Source: Methylotenera sp.
GTDB taxonomy: Bacteria; Pseudomonadota; Gammaproteobacteria; Burkholderiales; Methylophilaceae
Length of the DNA stretch: 64,000 bases
Direction of reading: 5' to 3'
NCBI GenBank assembly: GCA_030652995.1
Contig: JAUSAG010000011.1
Location: 1-64,000, forward strand
Shown: in pieces, positions 1 to 9,009 of the stretch
How positions within the stretch are numbered: position 1 is the stretch's first letter
How the letters are laid out: the number at the start of each line of letters is the position of its first letter
Notes under the pieces: model-generated
What the model was told of the DNA's origin: nothing
The model's input: the letters and a program-made list of their open reading frames with translations, nothing else
The model's database searches: none
Program-made: the position numbers and the translations under genes

Positions 1-1
1 T

Positions 2-103
2 GCGACACTGGAAACGGTGCGGGCTTACGTGGATGCACAAGGTACGATGGAGCATGGAAGAAAATCAGAAACTAAAAAACTAAAATCAAAACCGCCCGCT
101 TGA
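2..103 (+). CDS. 3' end of a truncated reading frame, function unknown
   Basis: The first 102 bases stay open in one frame and end at TGA (101-103). They would encode about 33 residues finishing in a lysine- and proline-rich tail (ending KSKPPA). The other two forward frames close slightly earlier, so the open stretch by itself is weak evidence. The composition, with a helical start (TLETVRAYVDAQG) followed by a basic tail, resembles the C-terminus of a real protein. The start lies outside the window and I do not recognise the family. Confidence 0.35.
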   Translation, partial: ATLETVRAYVDAQGTMEHGRKSETKKLKSKPPA

Positions 104-207
104 CCCACCTCTTGCCTCAAAGCTGGTTCGGAATTCGGCTATAAGGGGGAATGCGCGGGCAAATGTTCAATTTTTTGTGATGAATGGACTTCTTACATCA
201 CACATTT

Positions 208-1635
208 CTAGTTTTTAGGTGTTGTAGCTGAGATAATATACAGTTGACCACCTTCCACCAATTCACTGGCGATACTATAATGCGCTTGCGTTGTGCCTAG
301 ATAGTATTTTTTACCATCGTTTCTGCCAAGTACATTAGTTACATCAATGATGCCGGAGTTTTCTTCATCTTGAGTTAGGTAGTTAGTGGCGCCAGTGATA
401 AAGCGGCTACGGTCTGATTCAAACACTTGTGTCCAAGTATTAGCTACTAGATCAAATTTCCAAGTCTTTGCAATATAAGCGCTACTACCTGGATCTTCCT
501 GAATCATGATGTTGCCTTCAGTATCTACAGTCATGTTGTCGAAGCTTCTAGCGGTTTCGCCATCGGTGCCAATAAGGGTTGCTGAGTCTTTTACCATTGA
601 AATGGTACCGCCAGCCATGCTGTTGTCTAAATCGAGTTTATATAATTTAGCTGATCCGCCCGTAGCCGTGCCAGTTGTCACAAAGTAGAATGTATCAGCA
701 TCTGCCCAATGACCGTCTTCCGGACGTGCAAAGTTTGTAATGCCTTTAGCATTACTTTCAGTTTGTAATGCAGCACCTGTCTGGTCGTAATTTACAGCCT
801 CAAGTGTGAAACTGCCGTTGATTGCACTTGATTCAGTTGTTACGCCATTGACTTTAACGCCATATAAACTACCGTTAGTTAAGCCAGCTTTGTCAATATC
901 AGTACCGGCGTTGGTTTTAGTGCCTTTATAGATGTAAACCTGACCTGGCGTTGAATCATCTGTGCCAACAACGATAGTTTGGTCACCAGAGTAAGGGTTG
1001 GCTAAGCTGTTTTCAAATGAGAAATTACCCATGCGTGGCAATTCATATGCTGTTCCTTTGTTAGCACCAGTCGCGATAAATGCGTATGCGCGACCTTCTG
1101 AACCAGCCTCCTCACCATTCATCATAATGCGTGATTGTGTTCCCAAGCCTGTGCTTGCATTATAAAAAGCAGAAACTGCTGGCAAATCGCCAGAGCATAA
1201 ACGTACGAAGCTGTTAGTGGTGCCAGTTGCTGCCTGATAACCAGTACCATTCCATACCTGGTGGTTGATCGCTAAATCATTACCGCTTACAACAGCCAAT
1301 GTATTTTTATTGATTTTAAACTCTGAAACAAAAGCACCTGCTGCACCGTGTGCGCGAACTGCACCTAATGTTGCACCTAGCTCATGATTCATTAGTAATG
1401 TGAAAGTGTCATCACTATTGTCATATGCGCCCAATCCATCTGGAATGCCAACCATTTTGTAGCCGTTTGCAGCTTGGTCACCTACAGTCATGATTGAGGT
1501 TACATCCCAGCCTGCGGCTGTAGAGGTAATGTATGGTGTTTGTGAGCTAGTTGGACCCTGTGCAGCAAGTGCGAAATTTGCACTCAATGACAGACCAATA
1601 GCAAGTGCGATAGGCATTATTGTAAACATTTTCAT
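208..1635 (-). CDS. secreted PhoX-like (DUF839-related) beta-propeller protein
   Basis: 475 residues with an N-terminal Sec-type signal peptide (hydrophobic stretch ending FALAAQG near residue 26). The body is rich in short beta strands. Its spaced acidic motifs recall the PhoX/DUF839 family of secreted calcium-dependent phosphatases: MNHE (about residue 82), NGEEAGSEGR (about 172), ARPEDGHW (about 302) and DNMTVDTEGNIMIQEDPGS (about 365). No twin-arginine motif is seen, unlike classical PhoX, and there is no PEP-CTERM tail, so enzyme activity is an inference from resemblance only. The two candidate ATGs are six bases apart and neither has a good Shine-Dalgarno. It is transcribed divergently from the EpsB-type gene. 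A non-enzymatic propeller is the main alternative. Confidence 0.6.
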   Translation of the reverse strand: MKMFTIMPIALAIGLSLSANFALAAQGPTSSQTPYITSTAAGWDVTSIMTVGDQAANGYKMVGIPDGLGAYDNSDDTFTLLMNHELGATLGAVRAHGAAGAFVSEFKINKNTLAVVSGNDLAINHQVWNGTGYQAATGTTNSFVRLCSGDLPAVSAFYNASTGLGTQSRIMMNGEEAGSEGRAYAFIATGANKGTAYELPRMGNFSFENSLANPYSGDQTIVVGTDDSTPGQVYIYKGTKTNAGTDIDKAGLTNGSLYGVKVNGVTTESSAINGSFTLEAVNYDQTGAALQTESNAKGITNFARPEDGHWADADTFYFVTTGTATGGSAKLYKLDLDNSMAGGTISMVKDSATLIGTDGETARSFDNMTVDTEGNIMIQEDPGSSAYIAKTWKFDLVANTWTQVFESDRSRFITGATNYLTQDEENSGIIDVTNVLGRNDGKKYYLGTTQAHYSIASELVEGGQLYIISATTPKN

Positions 1636-1875
1636 TTTTTAAAAAATATGATAATAAAAGTTAATTTAGGTTGATGCTTAGCTAAAATTGATTAGTTCAT
1701 CCATATTGAAGTGGTTTTGTTGCAAATCAGTTGAGCGTAGTAGACCGATCGGCTTATGGTAGCTAGTTTTTACTAAATATTAAATAGTGTTATCTTTTTA
1801 ACTTAAAATACATATTAACGTCATATTTTTAATCTAAATTGTATGCTTTCAGTGAAACTTACTTAAGCATCCATA

Positions 1876-3267
1876 ATGAGATTTCAGCAGCAACTCAGTT
1901 TTAACAAAGCGTTAAGTTTTCATGCCTTAATCAAAATACTGATTGACCCCGTATTGATGATTAGCAGTTTGTTCTTCTTGGCAATTTATTTTGAAGATAA
2001 ACTGACTTCGCAATACGTGGTGCTTTCAATTATGTTGTTTGCCTTGAGTTTTCCTGGGTCATGGCATAAATCCAGAAGTTTATTTGAGGAACTTTCTAAT
2101 ACTGTTGGTCAATGGTTAGTAATTGTGGGTATTCTGTTGTTTTTTGGATATGCAACGGATTACTTAAATCAATTTGCACAGAAAGTGGTGGTGGTGTGGG
2201 TTGTAGTTACGCCATTAGTGTTAATTTTTTCGCATCTATTGGTAGCTAAGTATCTGGGCAGTAAACATTACATTGCGAGTGTTAAGAGAACTGCAGTGAT
2301 GATTGGTGTGAATGAATTAAGTCATCAGCTCCATGATAGGATTAACAGTAGTCCGGAGCTAGCCATTGATATTAAAGGGTTTTTTGATGTTGTATCAGAA
2401 AATTATTCCAGTCAACAGCAGTTGAATTGTCGTCAACTAATCGGCTCAGTCACTCAACTACCCAGTTACGTAAAATTGAATAAGATTGATCTTATTTATA
2501 TTGCTTTACCGCCATCGCTTCATGAAGAAATACTCACTGTATTAGATGATTTAAAAGATACAACTGCATCAATCTATTTCGTACCGAATTTTTTTATCGC
2601 AGATTTGATTCAGGCCCGCATTGACGATATTGATGGAATGCCGGTAGTTGCGGTTTGTGAAACGCCTTTTTCTGGCTTTAATGGTTTCGTTAAAGGATTA
2701 AGTGATTTAGTTTTAGCCACCATCATTTTATGTCTGATTTCACCGATATTAATCATATTAGGCCTTGGCGTTAAATTGAGCTCACCTGGTCCTGTATTAT
2801 TCAAGCAAAGGCGTTATGGGTTGGATGGTCACGAGATTGTTGTGTATAAATTCAGATCGATGACCGTTACTGAAGATGGCGATAAGGTCATGCAAGCTAA
2901 AGTCAATGATAAAAGAGTCACAAGGTTCGGAAAATTTATACGTAAAACATCATTAGATGAACTGCCGCAATTTATTAATGTATTGCAAGGGCGAATGAGT
3001 ATCGTGGGGCCTCGACCCCATGCTGTGAGTCATAATGAGATGTATCGTAAAGTGATTAAAGGCTATATGGTGAGACACAAAGTAAAGCCAGGTATTACCG
3101 GATGGGCGCAGGTAAATGGGTTTAGAGGTGAAACAGAGACTGTTGATAGTATGAAGTCACGTATTGAATATGATCTGGATTATTTGAAGAAATGGTCTCT
3201 ATCGTTAGATCTTAAAATTATTCTTAAAACAATCTTGCTGGTTTTTAAAGATTCAAAAGCGTACTAA
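1876..3267 (+). CDS. epsB: undecaprenyl-phosphate glucose phosphotransferase (EpsB/WcaJ type)
   Basis: 463 residues. Four hydrophobic segments lie within the first 130 residues, followed by a CoA-binding-like central domain (about 135-260). A membrane anchor (about 272-300) precedes the bacterial sugar-transferase domain, whose hallmarks are present: SSPGPVLFKQRRYG, YKFRSM, TSLDELPQFINVL, SIVGPRPHA, KPGITGWAQVNGFRG and the closing YDLDYLKKWSLSLDLKIILKT. Family members transfer a hexose-1-phosphate to undecaprenyl phosphate at the inner membrane and so start the exopolysaccharide repeat. This is the initiating enzyme expected for the eps locus, although it sits more than 35 kb from the export genes. 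The ATG at 1876 is the only sensible start; no clear Shine-Dalgarno is visible. Confidence 0.9.
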   Translation: MRFQQQLSFNKALSFHALIKILIDPVLMISSLFFLAIYFEDKLTSQYVVLSIMLFALSFPGSWHKSRSLFEELSNTVGQWLVIVGILLFFGYATDYLNQFAQKVVVVWVVVTPLVLIFSHLLVAKYLGSKHYIASVKRTAVMIGVNELSHQLHDRINSSPELAIDIKGFFDVVSENYSSQQQLNCRQLIGSVTQLPSYVKLNKIDLIYIALPPSLHEEILTVLDDLKDTTASIYFVPNFFIADLIQARIDDIDGMPVVAVCETPFSGFNGFVKGLSDLVLATIILCLISPILIILGLGVKLSSPGPVLFKQRRYGLDGHEIVVYKFRSMTVTEDGDKVMQAKVNDKRVTRFGKFIRKTSLDELPQFINVLQGRMSIVGPRPHAVSHNEMYRKVIKGYMVRHKVKPGITGWAQVNGFRGETETVDSMKSRIEYDLDYLKKWSLSLDLKIILKTILLVFKDSKAY

Positions 3268-3307
3268 GTAATAAAACCAATTCTAAAATTAATGCTATTT
3301 AATAGCG

Positions 3308-3333
3308 CATTAGGGTTAATCTAGTCTACATGG
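3308..3333 (+). promoter_or_regulatory. possible eps-specific regulatory motif CATTAGGG-N5-CTAGTC-N3-ATGG
   Basis: CATTAGGG (3308-3315), CTAGTC (3321-3326) and ATGG (3330-3333). The same three words recur, with a slightly shorter first gap, at 40793-40816 ahead of a PEP-CTERM gene. The last two words recur at 41574-41586 ahead of its duplicate. Here the motif lies 239 bases ahead of an NDP-sugar pyrophosphorylase that may serve the same exopolysaccharide. The role is inferred only from recurrence; a binding protein such as EpsA is possible but unproven. Confidence 0.35.
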
Positions 3334-3401
3334 GCTATATTTTTATAGGCTATAAATTTATTTACACAAGGAAAAGTTTTATTTGCAAGCAAAATTTAAA
3401 A

Positions 3402-3424
3402 CGGCTGTTTTAAGCCGATTTTTA
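3402..3424 (+). terminator. probable rho-independent terminator after epsB
   Basis: Stem CGGCT (3402-3406) / AGCCG (3413-3417), loop GTTTTA, then ATTTTTA. The stem is only five pairs but GC-rich, and it lies about 135 bases past the epsB stop codon. Confidence 0.5.
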
Positions 3425-3571
3425 GTTGATTTGATTTACAAGGGTGATTTAGTCCAGCCGTCACGAATACTTAATAATCTACCTCTATAGTCTCATTGCT
3501 ACCCAAGTGATATTCCATCAAAAATACGAAATACAAGATATTAACTCTGTGAGTTGTAGAAAGCTTAACCA

Positions 3572-4711
3572 ATGAAAGCCATGATTTTAGCCGCAGGTAA
3601 GGGTACACGTGTTCGCCCATTAACTTATGAACTTCCTAAACCGATGATTCCTATTTTGGGGAAGCCAGTAATGGCGTATTTGATTGAACATCTAGCTAAG
3701 CATCAAATAAACGAAGTGATGGTCAATGTAAGCTACTTACATGAAAAAATTCAACAGTATTTTGGAGATGGGCATAGGTTTGGTATTGAGATAGGGTACT
3801 CGTTTGAGGGTGATGTTAGTAATGGGAAAATCATTCCAAGTCCAGTAGGGTCGGCAGGCGGTATGCGTAAGATTCAGGATTTTGGTCAGTTTTTTAATGA
3901 AACAACTATTGTAATTTGTGGTGATGCAATTATTGATCTAGATATTACAGCAGCTGTTGTAGAGCATCGCAAGAAAGGGGCTATTGTCAGTCTTGTTGCA
4001 AAAGAAGTGCCGATGGATAAAGTTTCTGGTTATGGCATTGTAGTGACTAATGACGATGGGAAAATAGTGTCGTTTCAAGAAAAACCTACGCAATTAGAGG
4101 CGCGTTCAAATTTAGCAAGTACAGGTATTTATATATTTGAACCAGAGGCGTTAAATCTGATTCCATCAGGCAGTACATTTGATATTGGTTCTGACTTGTT
4201 TCCCTTGTTAGTAGAAAAAAACCTGCCTTTTTATGCAATTAATCATCCCTTTAACTGGATTGATATTGGATTGGTTTCTGATTACTGGGAGGTGATGCAG
4301 CAGGTTATGCGCGGAGAGGTGCCTTCCATGAGCATGCCCGGTAAGCAGGTTAAGCCTGGCGTTTGGGTGGGCCTGAATGCACGAGTTGACTGGGAGAATA
4401 CAAAAATACAGGGGCCTGTTTATATTGGATCTGGTGCACGTGTTGACAAAGGTGCTGAAATTATTGGGCCTACTTGGATTAGTGATGGTTGCCATGTTCA
4501 ACGAGGTGGGCGTGTGGTGCGAAGTGTATTATTTGAATATACGCGCGTAGGGCAGGACTATACTTTTGATGAAATGATTGTGTGCGGGGAGTATTGCGTT
4601 GATAGGCAAGGCAGGATGATGCATGTGGATGATGATGCTTGTGACTTGATTTGGTCCGATGCGCGCGAGAAAGTAATTTACCCGATGAATTATGCGCTGG
4701 CAAGAGTTTAG
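3572..4711 (+). CDS. NDP-sugar pyrophosphorylase (mannose-1-phosphate guanylyltransferase-like)
   Basis: 379 residues. The N-terminus carries the nucleotidyltransferase signature AAGKGTRVRPLTYELPKP (residues about 6-23), followed by GSAGGMRKIQ, CGDAIID (metal/sugar site), a SFQEKP loop and WIDIG. From about residue 262 there is a left-handed beta-helix with hexapeptide-like turns (GVWVGLNARV, GPVYIGSGARV, GPTWISDGCHV). This architecture makes activated sugars such as GDP-mannose or dTDP/UDP-glucose from NTP and sugar-1-phosphate in the cytoplasm. Exact sugar specificity cannot be read from sequence. Its position just after epsB suggests it supplies precursors to the exopolysaccharide. The start at 3572 puts the signature directly at the N-terminus, as usual for the family. 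Confidence 0.85.
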   Translation: MKAMILAAGKGTRVRPLTYELPKPMIPILGKPVMAYLIEHLAKHQINEVMVNVSYLHEKIQQYFGDGHRFGIEIGYSFEGDVSNGKIIPSPVGSAGGMRKIQDFGQFFNETTIVICGDAIIDLDITAAVVEHRKKGAIVSLVAKEVPMDKVSGYGIVVTNDDGKIVSFQEKPTQLEARSNLASTGIYIFEPEALNLIPSGSTFDIGSDLFPLLVEKNLPFYAINHPFNWIDIGLVSDYWEVMQQVMRGEVPSMSMPGKQVKPGVWVGLNARVDWENTKIQGPVYIGSGARVDKGAEIIGPTWISDGCHVQRGGRVVRSVLFEYTRVGQDYTFDEMIVCGEYCVDRQGRMMHVDDDACDLIWSDAREKVIYPMNYALARV

Positions 4712-4735
4712 TATTGCAGCTTCAATTAGTTTCAA

Positions 4736-4770
4736 CTGTAACAAATATGTCACAAATTTGAAATTATACT
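4736..4770 (+). promoter_or_regulatory. PhoB box and -10 element of the type II secretion operon
   Basis: CTGTAACAAATATGTCAC at 4736-4753 matches 15 of 18 positions of the enterobacterial Pho box CTGTCATAWAWCTGTCAY, keeping both TGT half-repeats at 11-bp spacing. A -10 hexamer TATACT follows at 4765-4770, leaving 11 bases between box and hexamer, the arrangement of PhoB-activated promoters in which the box replaces the -35. It lies 53 bases ahead of the gspG start. Match and spacing are seen in sequence; control by PhoB is inferred. Confidence 0.6.
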
Positions 4771-4822
4771 GAAAACAAGATTACCTAGAATTGACACATA
4801 AACTTAAATTTGTGTAAAAAAT

Positions 4823-5260
4823 ATGTCAATTTTAATTAAATCGGATCAGCCCAGTTTTAAAGTGAAAGGTTTTACTCTGCTTGAGTTACTGGTTGTCATG
4901 GTCATTATCGGATTGCTCGCAGGTTATGTAGGGCCAAAGTATTTTGAGCAGATAGGTAAGTCAGAAACTAAAACGGCGCGAGCTCAAATAGACTCACTTG
5001 GTAAAGCGCTAGATCAATATAGAATTGACGTAGGTCAGTATCCCAGCACAGAGCAGGGTCTGGGTGCGCTGAATAAAAATCCTGCAAATGATGCAAAATG
5101 GGCAGGACCTTACCTTAAAAAGAGCGTCCCTAATGATCCCTGGAATAAGCCTTATCTTTACAAATATCCCGGTGAGCATGGTGATTTTGATCTTTACTCA
5201 TTAGGTAAGGATGGTCAACAGGGCGGTGCTAAAGAATCTGAAGACGTAGTGAATTGGTAG
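4823..5260 (+). CDS. gspG: type II secretion major pseudopilin GspG
   Basis: 145 residues with a type III (prepilin) signal: a basic leader, cleavage G|FTLLELLVVMVIIGLLAGY with Glu at +5, then one hydrophobic helix. The C-terminal domain keeps the GspG calcium-loop region (YPSTEQGLGAL, WAGPYLKKSVPNDPW, DFDLYSLGKDGQQGG). Normal GspG length. The mature protein is the main subunit of the periplasmic pseudopilus that pushes substrates through the secretin. It is the first gene of an eleven-gene operon, behind a Pho-box promoter. No Shine-Dalgarno precedes the ATG at 4823, but it is the only start that keeps the short leader. Confidence 0.93.
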   Translation: MSILIKSDQPSFKVKGFTLLELLVVMVIIGLLAGYVGPKYFEQIGKSETKTARAQIDSLGKALDQYRIDVGQYPSTEQGLGALNKNPANDAKWAGPYLKKSVPNDPWNKPYLYKYPGEHGDFDLYSLGKDGQQGGAKESEDVVNW

Positions 5261-5271
5261 CTTTAACAATC

Positions 5272-6453
5272 ATGGAATATCAAGTTAAAGCTGTTAGAGG
5301 AAGAGAAATTGTGCTTTTAAGTATATCGGCAATGCATGCTGAAGATGCGCTTGCACAAGTAAAAGCCAGAGGCTATTCGCCCATCGTTGCAAAGATAAAA
5401 AAACATACTTTATCTAATGGATCAGATAAAAAATTTCCCCTAGCGTTATTCAGTCAAGAATTATTGGCTTTGCTGGAAGCTGGACTTAATCTAGTTGAAG
5501 CGATTGAAACTCTTGCTGAAAAAGATCAGCGTAGAGAGGTAAAGCAGACTTTAGATGCTTTGTTGCAAGCGCTTTATCAAGGTCAGACCTTTTCATCCGC
5601 ATTGGAATTACAACCTAATGTTTTCCCGGTACTTTATATTGCGACTGTTAGAGCAAGCGAGAAAACCGGAGACTTGCCAGAAGCATTAAGCCGCTATGTG
5701 AGTTATGAACAACAGATTGGATTGGTGAGAAAAAAGATTGTTTCTGCCTCCATATATCCAATCTTACTCATGGGTGTAGGTGGGTTAGTGATTTTGTTTT
5801 TACTTGGTTTTGTCGTACCAAAATTTAGCCGAATATATGAAGGCACAGGTGGCAATTTGCCATTTTTGTCACAGGTTTTACTGGCATGGGGTTTGTTTTT
5901 AGAAAGTCACGGCAAAGAGTTATTGATAGCATCATGTATCACAATCGGCGTAATGGTTTACGGTTTATCTCAAGCTTCAGTCAGAAAATGGATAACGCGA
6001 ATCATTTGGCGCATTCCAGCATTAGGCGCACGGCTACGTATTTTTCAATTAGCTAGGTTTTATCGCACTTTGGGTATGCTGTTAAAAGGAGGTACCTCAA
6101 TCATTGTTGCCTTGGAATCTGTAGCAGGGTTATTAGATATGGCATTGCAAAAGAAAATGAAGCAGGCATCTGCTGCCATTCAAGAAGGGCAAACTATTTC
6201 ATCGGCAATGGAGCAGGCTGGATTAACGACACCGATAGCTCTACGCATGCTGAGAGTAGGGGAGCGCGGTGGAAAAATCGGTGACATGATGGAGCGTATT
6301 GCCGCCTTTTATGACGATGAGCTGGCGCGCTGGATAGATTGGTTTACCAAACTCTTTGAGCCAATACTTATGTTGTTGATAGGTTTGGTGATAGGTGTTG
6401 TGGTGTTGTTACTCTACATGCCTATTTTTGAGTTGGCAGGGAATATCCAGTGA
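5272..6453 (+). CDS. gspF: type II secretion inner-membrane platform protein GspF
   Basis: About 393 residues from the ATG at 5272; an in-frame TTG at 5254 would add six residues and overlap gspG. Two T2SSF domains are present (about 60-185 and 265-385). The first contains the typical FSQELLALLEAGLNLVEAIE and the second FYRTLGMLLKGGTSIIVALE. Membrane segments sit near 165-190, 215-235 and 365-390. GspF forms the polytopic core that couples the GspE ATPase to pseudopilus assembly. It begins 12 bases after gspG ends and overlaps gspE by a few bases, so translation is probably coupled. Confidence 0.92.
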   Translation: MEYQVKAVRGREIVLLSISAMHAEDALAQVKARGYSPIVAKIKKHTLSNGSDKKFPLALFSQELLALLEAGLNLVEAIETLAEKDQRREVKQTLDALLQALYQGQTFSSALELQPNVFPVLYIATVRASEKTGDLPEALSRYVSYEQQIGLVRKKIVSASIYPILLMGVGGLVILFLLGFVVPKFSRIYEGTGGNLPFLSQVLLAWGLFLESHGKELLIASCITIGVMVYGLSQASVRKWITRIIWRIPALGARLRIFQLARFYRTLGMLLKGGTSIIVALESVAGLLDMALQKKMKQASAAIQEGQTISSAMEQAGLTTPIALRMLRVGERGGKIGDMMERIAAFYDDELARWIDWFTKLFEPILMLLIGLVIGVVVLLLYMPIFELAGNIQ

Positions 6454-6455
6454 CC

Positions 6456-8213
6456 ATGTTATTACAAAACGCATCTGCATCAGAGTCGCATTATCTAGCG
6501 CCTCATCTGCTTGCACCTATTATTGGTAGTCAAGTTTTAATTAGCGTTGAACAAATCAGGCAAGCCAAATCGGTTGCAATAGCGCAGCAGCGTCGTGTTG
6601 TAGAAGTGCTAGAAGAACTTACTGGTCACGATCACGATATATTCTTGGAGGCGTTGAGTCAATCGCTACATTTTCCTCCAATTAGTATGAAGGAATTGCA
6701 CGCGTTAACTGTAGCATTTGATGCTATTTCATTTCAAAGTGCACAACAAAAAGAATGCCTGGCTTTTTACGCTAATAATAATAGTGCAACACAAGATTTA
6801 ATATTGGTGTTTGCTGACCCGTTTAACGAAAGTCTGCAAGAGTGGGCGATAGAAAACATTCGGCAACCATTTACTTGGTATCTAGCACATCGCAATGATA
6901 TTGCAGCGTTTTTAGCTAAGCATGAAGAAACAATGCGAGCCATGGATGGTTTGCATGAAGACGCCAATATATCAATTTCTGACTCAGATGAAGCCGTCGC
7001 AAACTTATCATTAAAGTCAATTAATGAAGATACTAATCCAATCATCAAGCTGATTAACTCTACGCTTTACGATGCGCTGAAAGTAGGCGCCAGTGATATT
7101 CATCTAGAGTGCTCAAATGCTGGCTTGTCAATTAAATATCGTATTGATGGAGTGATGGCTGGTATAGGTGGAATGCAGGGTATGGAAAATGCTGACCAAG
7201 CGATATCACGGATAAAAGTGATGGCGCAGCTCGATATTGCTGAGCGGCGTACACCGCAAGACGGACGCTTTAAGGTGATTGTACAAGGCCGTGATGTAGA
7301 TTTCCGCGTTTCTATTATGCCAAGTGTGTTTGGTGAAGATGCGGTATTGCGTGTATTGGATAGAAAGTCATTGTCTGAAGAAGCGCAAGGCTTAAGCTTG
7401 CAGGCGTTAGGGTTCGACGCAAAGATAATCGCTCAGTTTCGTCGTTTAGCGAGTGAGCCATATGGCATGGTTCTGGTTACTGGCCCAACTGGCAGCGGTA
7501 AAACTACTTCACTTTATGCTGCTATATCAGAGGTGAACACAGGTCATGACAAAATCATTACGATTGAAGACCCTGTGGAATATCAGCTTTCTGGCGTGTT
7601 GCAAATTCCAGTCAATGAGAAAAAAGGCCTCACTTTTGCACGTGGCCTACGTTCTATTCTGCGGCACGATCCAGACAAAATAATGGTCGGGGAGATTCGA
7701 GATTCTGAAACAGCGCAAATTGCCGTGCAGGCCGCTTTGACAGGCCATTTAGTATTTACGACGGTTCACGCCAATAACGTGTTGGATGTTATCGGGCGGT
7801 TTATGCATATGGGGGTTGATCCTTATAACTTTGTATCTGCAATGAACGGCATCATGGCTCAGCGATTAATACGTGCCATCTGTGTTCACTGTGTCGAAGA
7901 TTATCAACCAGACGCACAGTTGCTAGAAGACTCAGGCATCACTCCACTAATGGCATCCAGTATGAGTTTTAAGCATGCCAAGGGTTGTGGGCACTGTCGC
8001 GGCACTGGCTACCGAGGTCGTAAGGCGATAGCCGAGTTGTTGATATTGAATGATGAGTTGCGCGAGATGATTGTTGCGCGTGAACCAATTAGAAAATTAA
8101 AAGAAGCAGCCAAACGCAGTGGTATGCGTACCATGCGTGAGGCTGCACTTGAAGCCGTTAGTAACGGACTTACTACATTGCAGGAGATCAACCGTGTCAC
8201 TTTTATCAGTTAA
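6456..8213 (+). CDS. gspE: type II secretion assembly ATPase GspE
   Basis: About 585 residues from ATG 6456 (GTG 6450 is an alternative). An N-terminal MshEN/T2SSE_N-like region (about 1-160) precedes the ATPase core. Motifs seen: Asp-box region IKYRIDGVM, DIAERRTPQDGRF, Walker A GPTGSGKTT (about residue 345), Walker B IMVGEIRDSETA, His-box LTGHLVFTTVHAN. A four-cysteine zinc module (CVHC ... CGHCRGTGYRGR) lies near 470-520. The enzyme hydrolyses ATP at the cytoplasmic face to drive pseudopilus assembly. It starts three bases from the gspF stop. Confidence 0.93.
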   Translation: MLLQNASASESHYLAPHLLAPIIGSQVLISVEQIRQAKSVAIAQQRRVVEVLEELTGHDHDIFLEALSQSLHFPPISMKELHALTVAFDAISFQSAQQKECLAFYANNNSATQDLILVFADPFNESLQEWAIENIRQPFTWYLAHRNDIAAFLAKHEETMRAMDGLHEDANISISDSDEAVANLSLKSINEDTNPIIKLINSTLYDALKVGASDIHLECSNAGLSIKYRIDGVMAGIGGMQGMENADQAISRIKVMAQLDIAERRTPQDGRFKVIVQGRDVDFRVSIMPSVFGEDAVLRVLDRKSLSEEAQGLSLQALGFDAKIIAQFRRLASEPYGMVLVTGPTGSGKTTSLYAAISEVNTGHDKIITIEDPVEYQLSGVLQIPVNEKKGLTFARGLRSILRHDPDKIMVGEIRDSETAQIAVQAALTGHLVFTTVHANNVLDVIGRFMHMGVDPYNFVSAMNGIMAQRLIRAICVHCVEDYQPDAQLLEDSGITPLMASSMSFKHAKGCGHCRGTGYRGRKAIAELLILNDELREMIVAREPIRKLKEAAKRSGMRTMREAALEAVSNGLTTLQEINRVTFIS

Positions 8214-9009
8214 TCAATTATTGGCGGTGTTAGGAGCAGATAACGTCTCGGTGGTTAGTCGGCTACGTGGCCTGAATAATCGGGTGCTTGATCAGCAACA
8301 CGTAACATTTACACAAGATGCAGATAACCTTGCGTGGAGTCGTGCCGCCAATCAATTAGATGGTATGTTGGCTTCAATGCAGGTTAAGTCAAAGGCGAAA
8401 CTTCATATTACCTTGGCAAGCGATTTTGTAAGGTATCTAGCTTTACCTCCTCAACAAGTTTCTATGAGCTCAGCAGAAAAACTAGCCTATGCAGCAGCTT
8501 CTTATCGGGAAGTTTATGGCGCCGTAGTTGATGATTGGGAAATTAAATTGCATGACACCCCCAATCATATGGTGACGATTGCAGCAGCTGCTGATAAAAA
8601 ATTATTGGATGTGCTAAAGCAAATCGCAAGTAAGTATCAAATAAAGCTCGTCACGGTTCAACCCTATTTAATGACTGTATTTAATAGTCTATCAAGTCAG
8701 ATAGCTAAAACTAATGGTTATCTGGTTATTGTGGAATTTAAGCGATTGTTACTCGTTAACTTACATGAAGGTGGCTGCCAAAATGTGCGCACTTATCCTC
8801 TAACTAATGGTTGGCAAATAGAGTTTAAAAATTTAATGATGCGTGAACTGGTGCTAGCTGATAACAATCACCGTCAGATATTAGTTTATGCACCCACACA
8901 GAAAAACATTGCAATTAACGCAATTGACGGCTGGCAAGTAAAACGTATTAGTACGCTTAAAAGTGTATTGAAAAATTATCATTTTGCAATGCTAGAGGCC
9001 TCGGTATGA
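8194..9009 (+). CDS. PilM/GspL-like cytoplasmic assembly protein
   Basis: 271 residues from GTG 8194, which has a good Shine-Dalgarno (CAGGAG, 8181-8186) and overlaps the end of gspE by 20 bases. The frame is open further upstream, but that part lies inside gspE and reads as a shadow. The fold pattern (SKAKLHITLASDFVRYLALP near 63, paired helices, then VIVEFKRLLLVNLHEGG near 185) and the position just before PilN- and PilO-like genes fit the actin-like PilM or GspL cytoplasmic domain. Overall similarity is low, and no membrane helix is present, so GspL appears split into this protein and the next. It would link GspE to the inner-membrane ring. Confidence 0.6.
   Translation: MSLLSVNQLLAVLGADNVSVVSRLRGLNNRVLDQQHVTFTQDADNLAWSRAANQLDGMLASMQVKSKAKLHITLASDFVRYLALPPQQVSMSSAEKLAYAAASYREVYGAVVDDWEIKLHDTPNHMVTIAAAADKKLLDVLKQIASKYQIKLVTVQPYLMTVFNSLSSQIAKTNGYLVIVEFKRLLLVNLHEGGCQNVRTYPLTNGWQIEFKNLMMRELVLADNNHRQILVYAPTQKNIAINAIDGWQVKRISTLKSVLKNYHFAMLEASV

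Larger units (their letters stand above)
3268..3571. other. 304-bp intergenic region between epsB and the nucleotidyltransferase gene
   Basis: AT-rich spacer without a credible open frame. It holds a CATTAGGG...CTAGTC...ATGG motif shared with the leaders of the two tandem PEP-CTERM genes (3308-3333) and a small hairpin with a T-rich tail (3402-3424). The remaining ~150 bases before the next start show no recognisable operator or strong promoter. Confidence 0.6.

Noticed and set aside
4791-4818. TTGACA with TGTAAA as an alternative sigma-70 promoter for gspG
   Set aside because: The transcript would begin at or after the start codon; the Pho-box/TATACT pair upstream is better placed.
8119-8193. 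Longer start for the PilM-like protein inside gspE
   Set aside because: Codons before 8194 mirror gspE in another frame, and GTG 8194 has a well-spaced CAGGAG.
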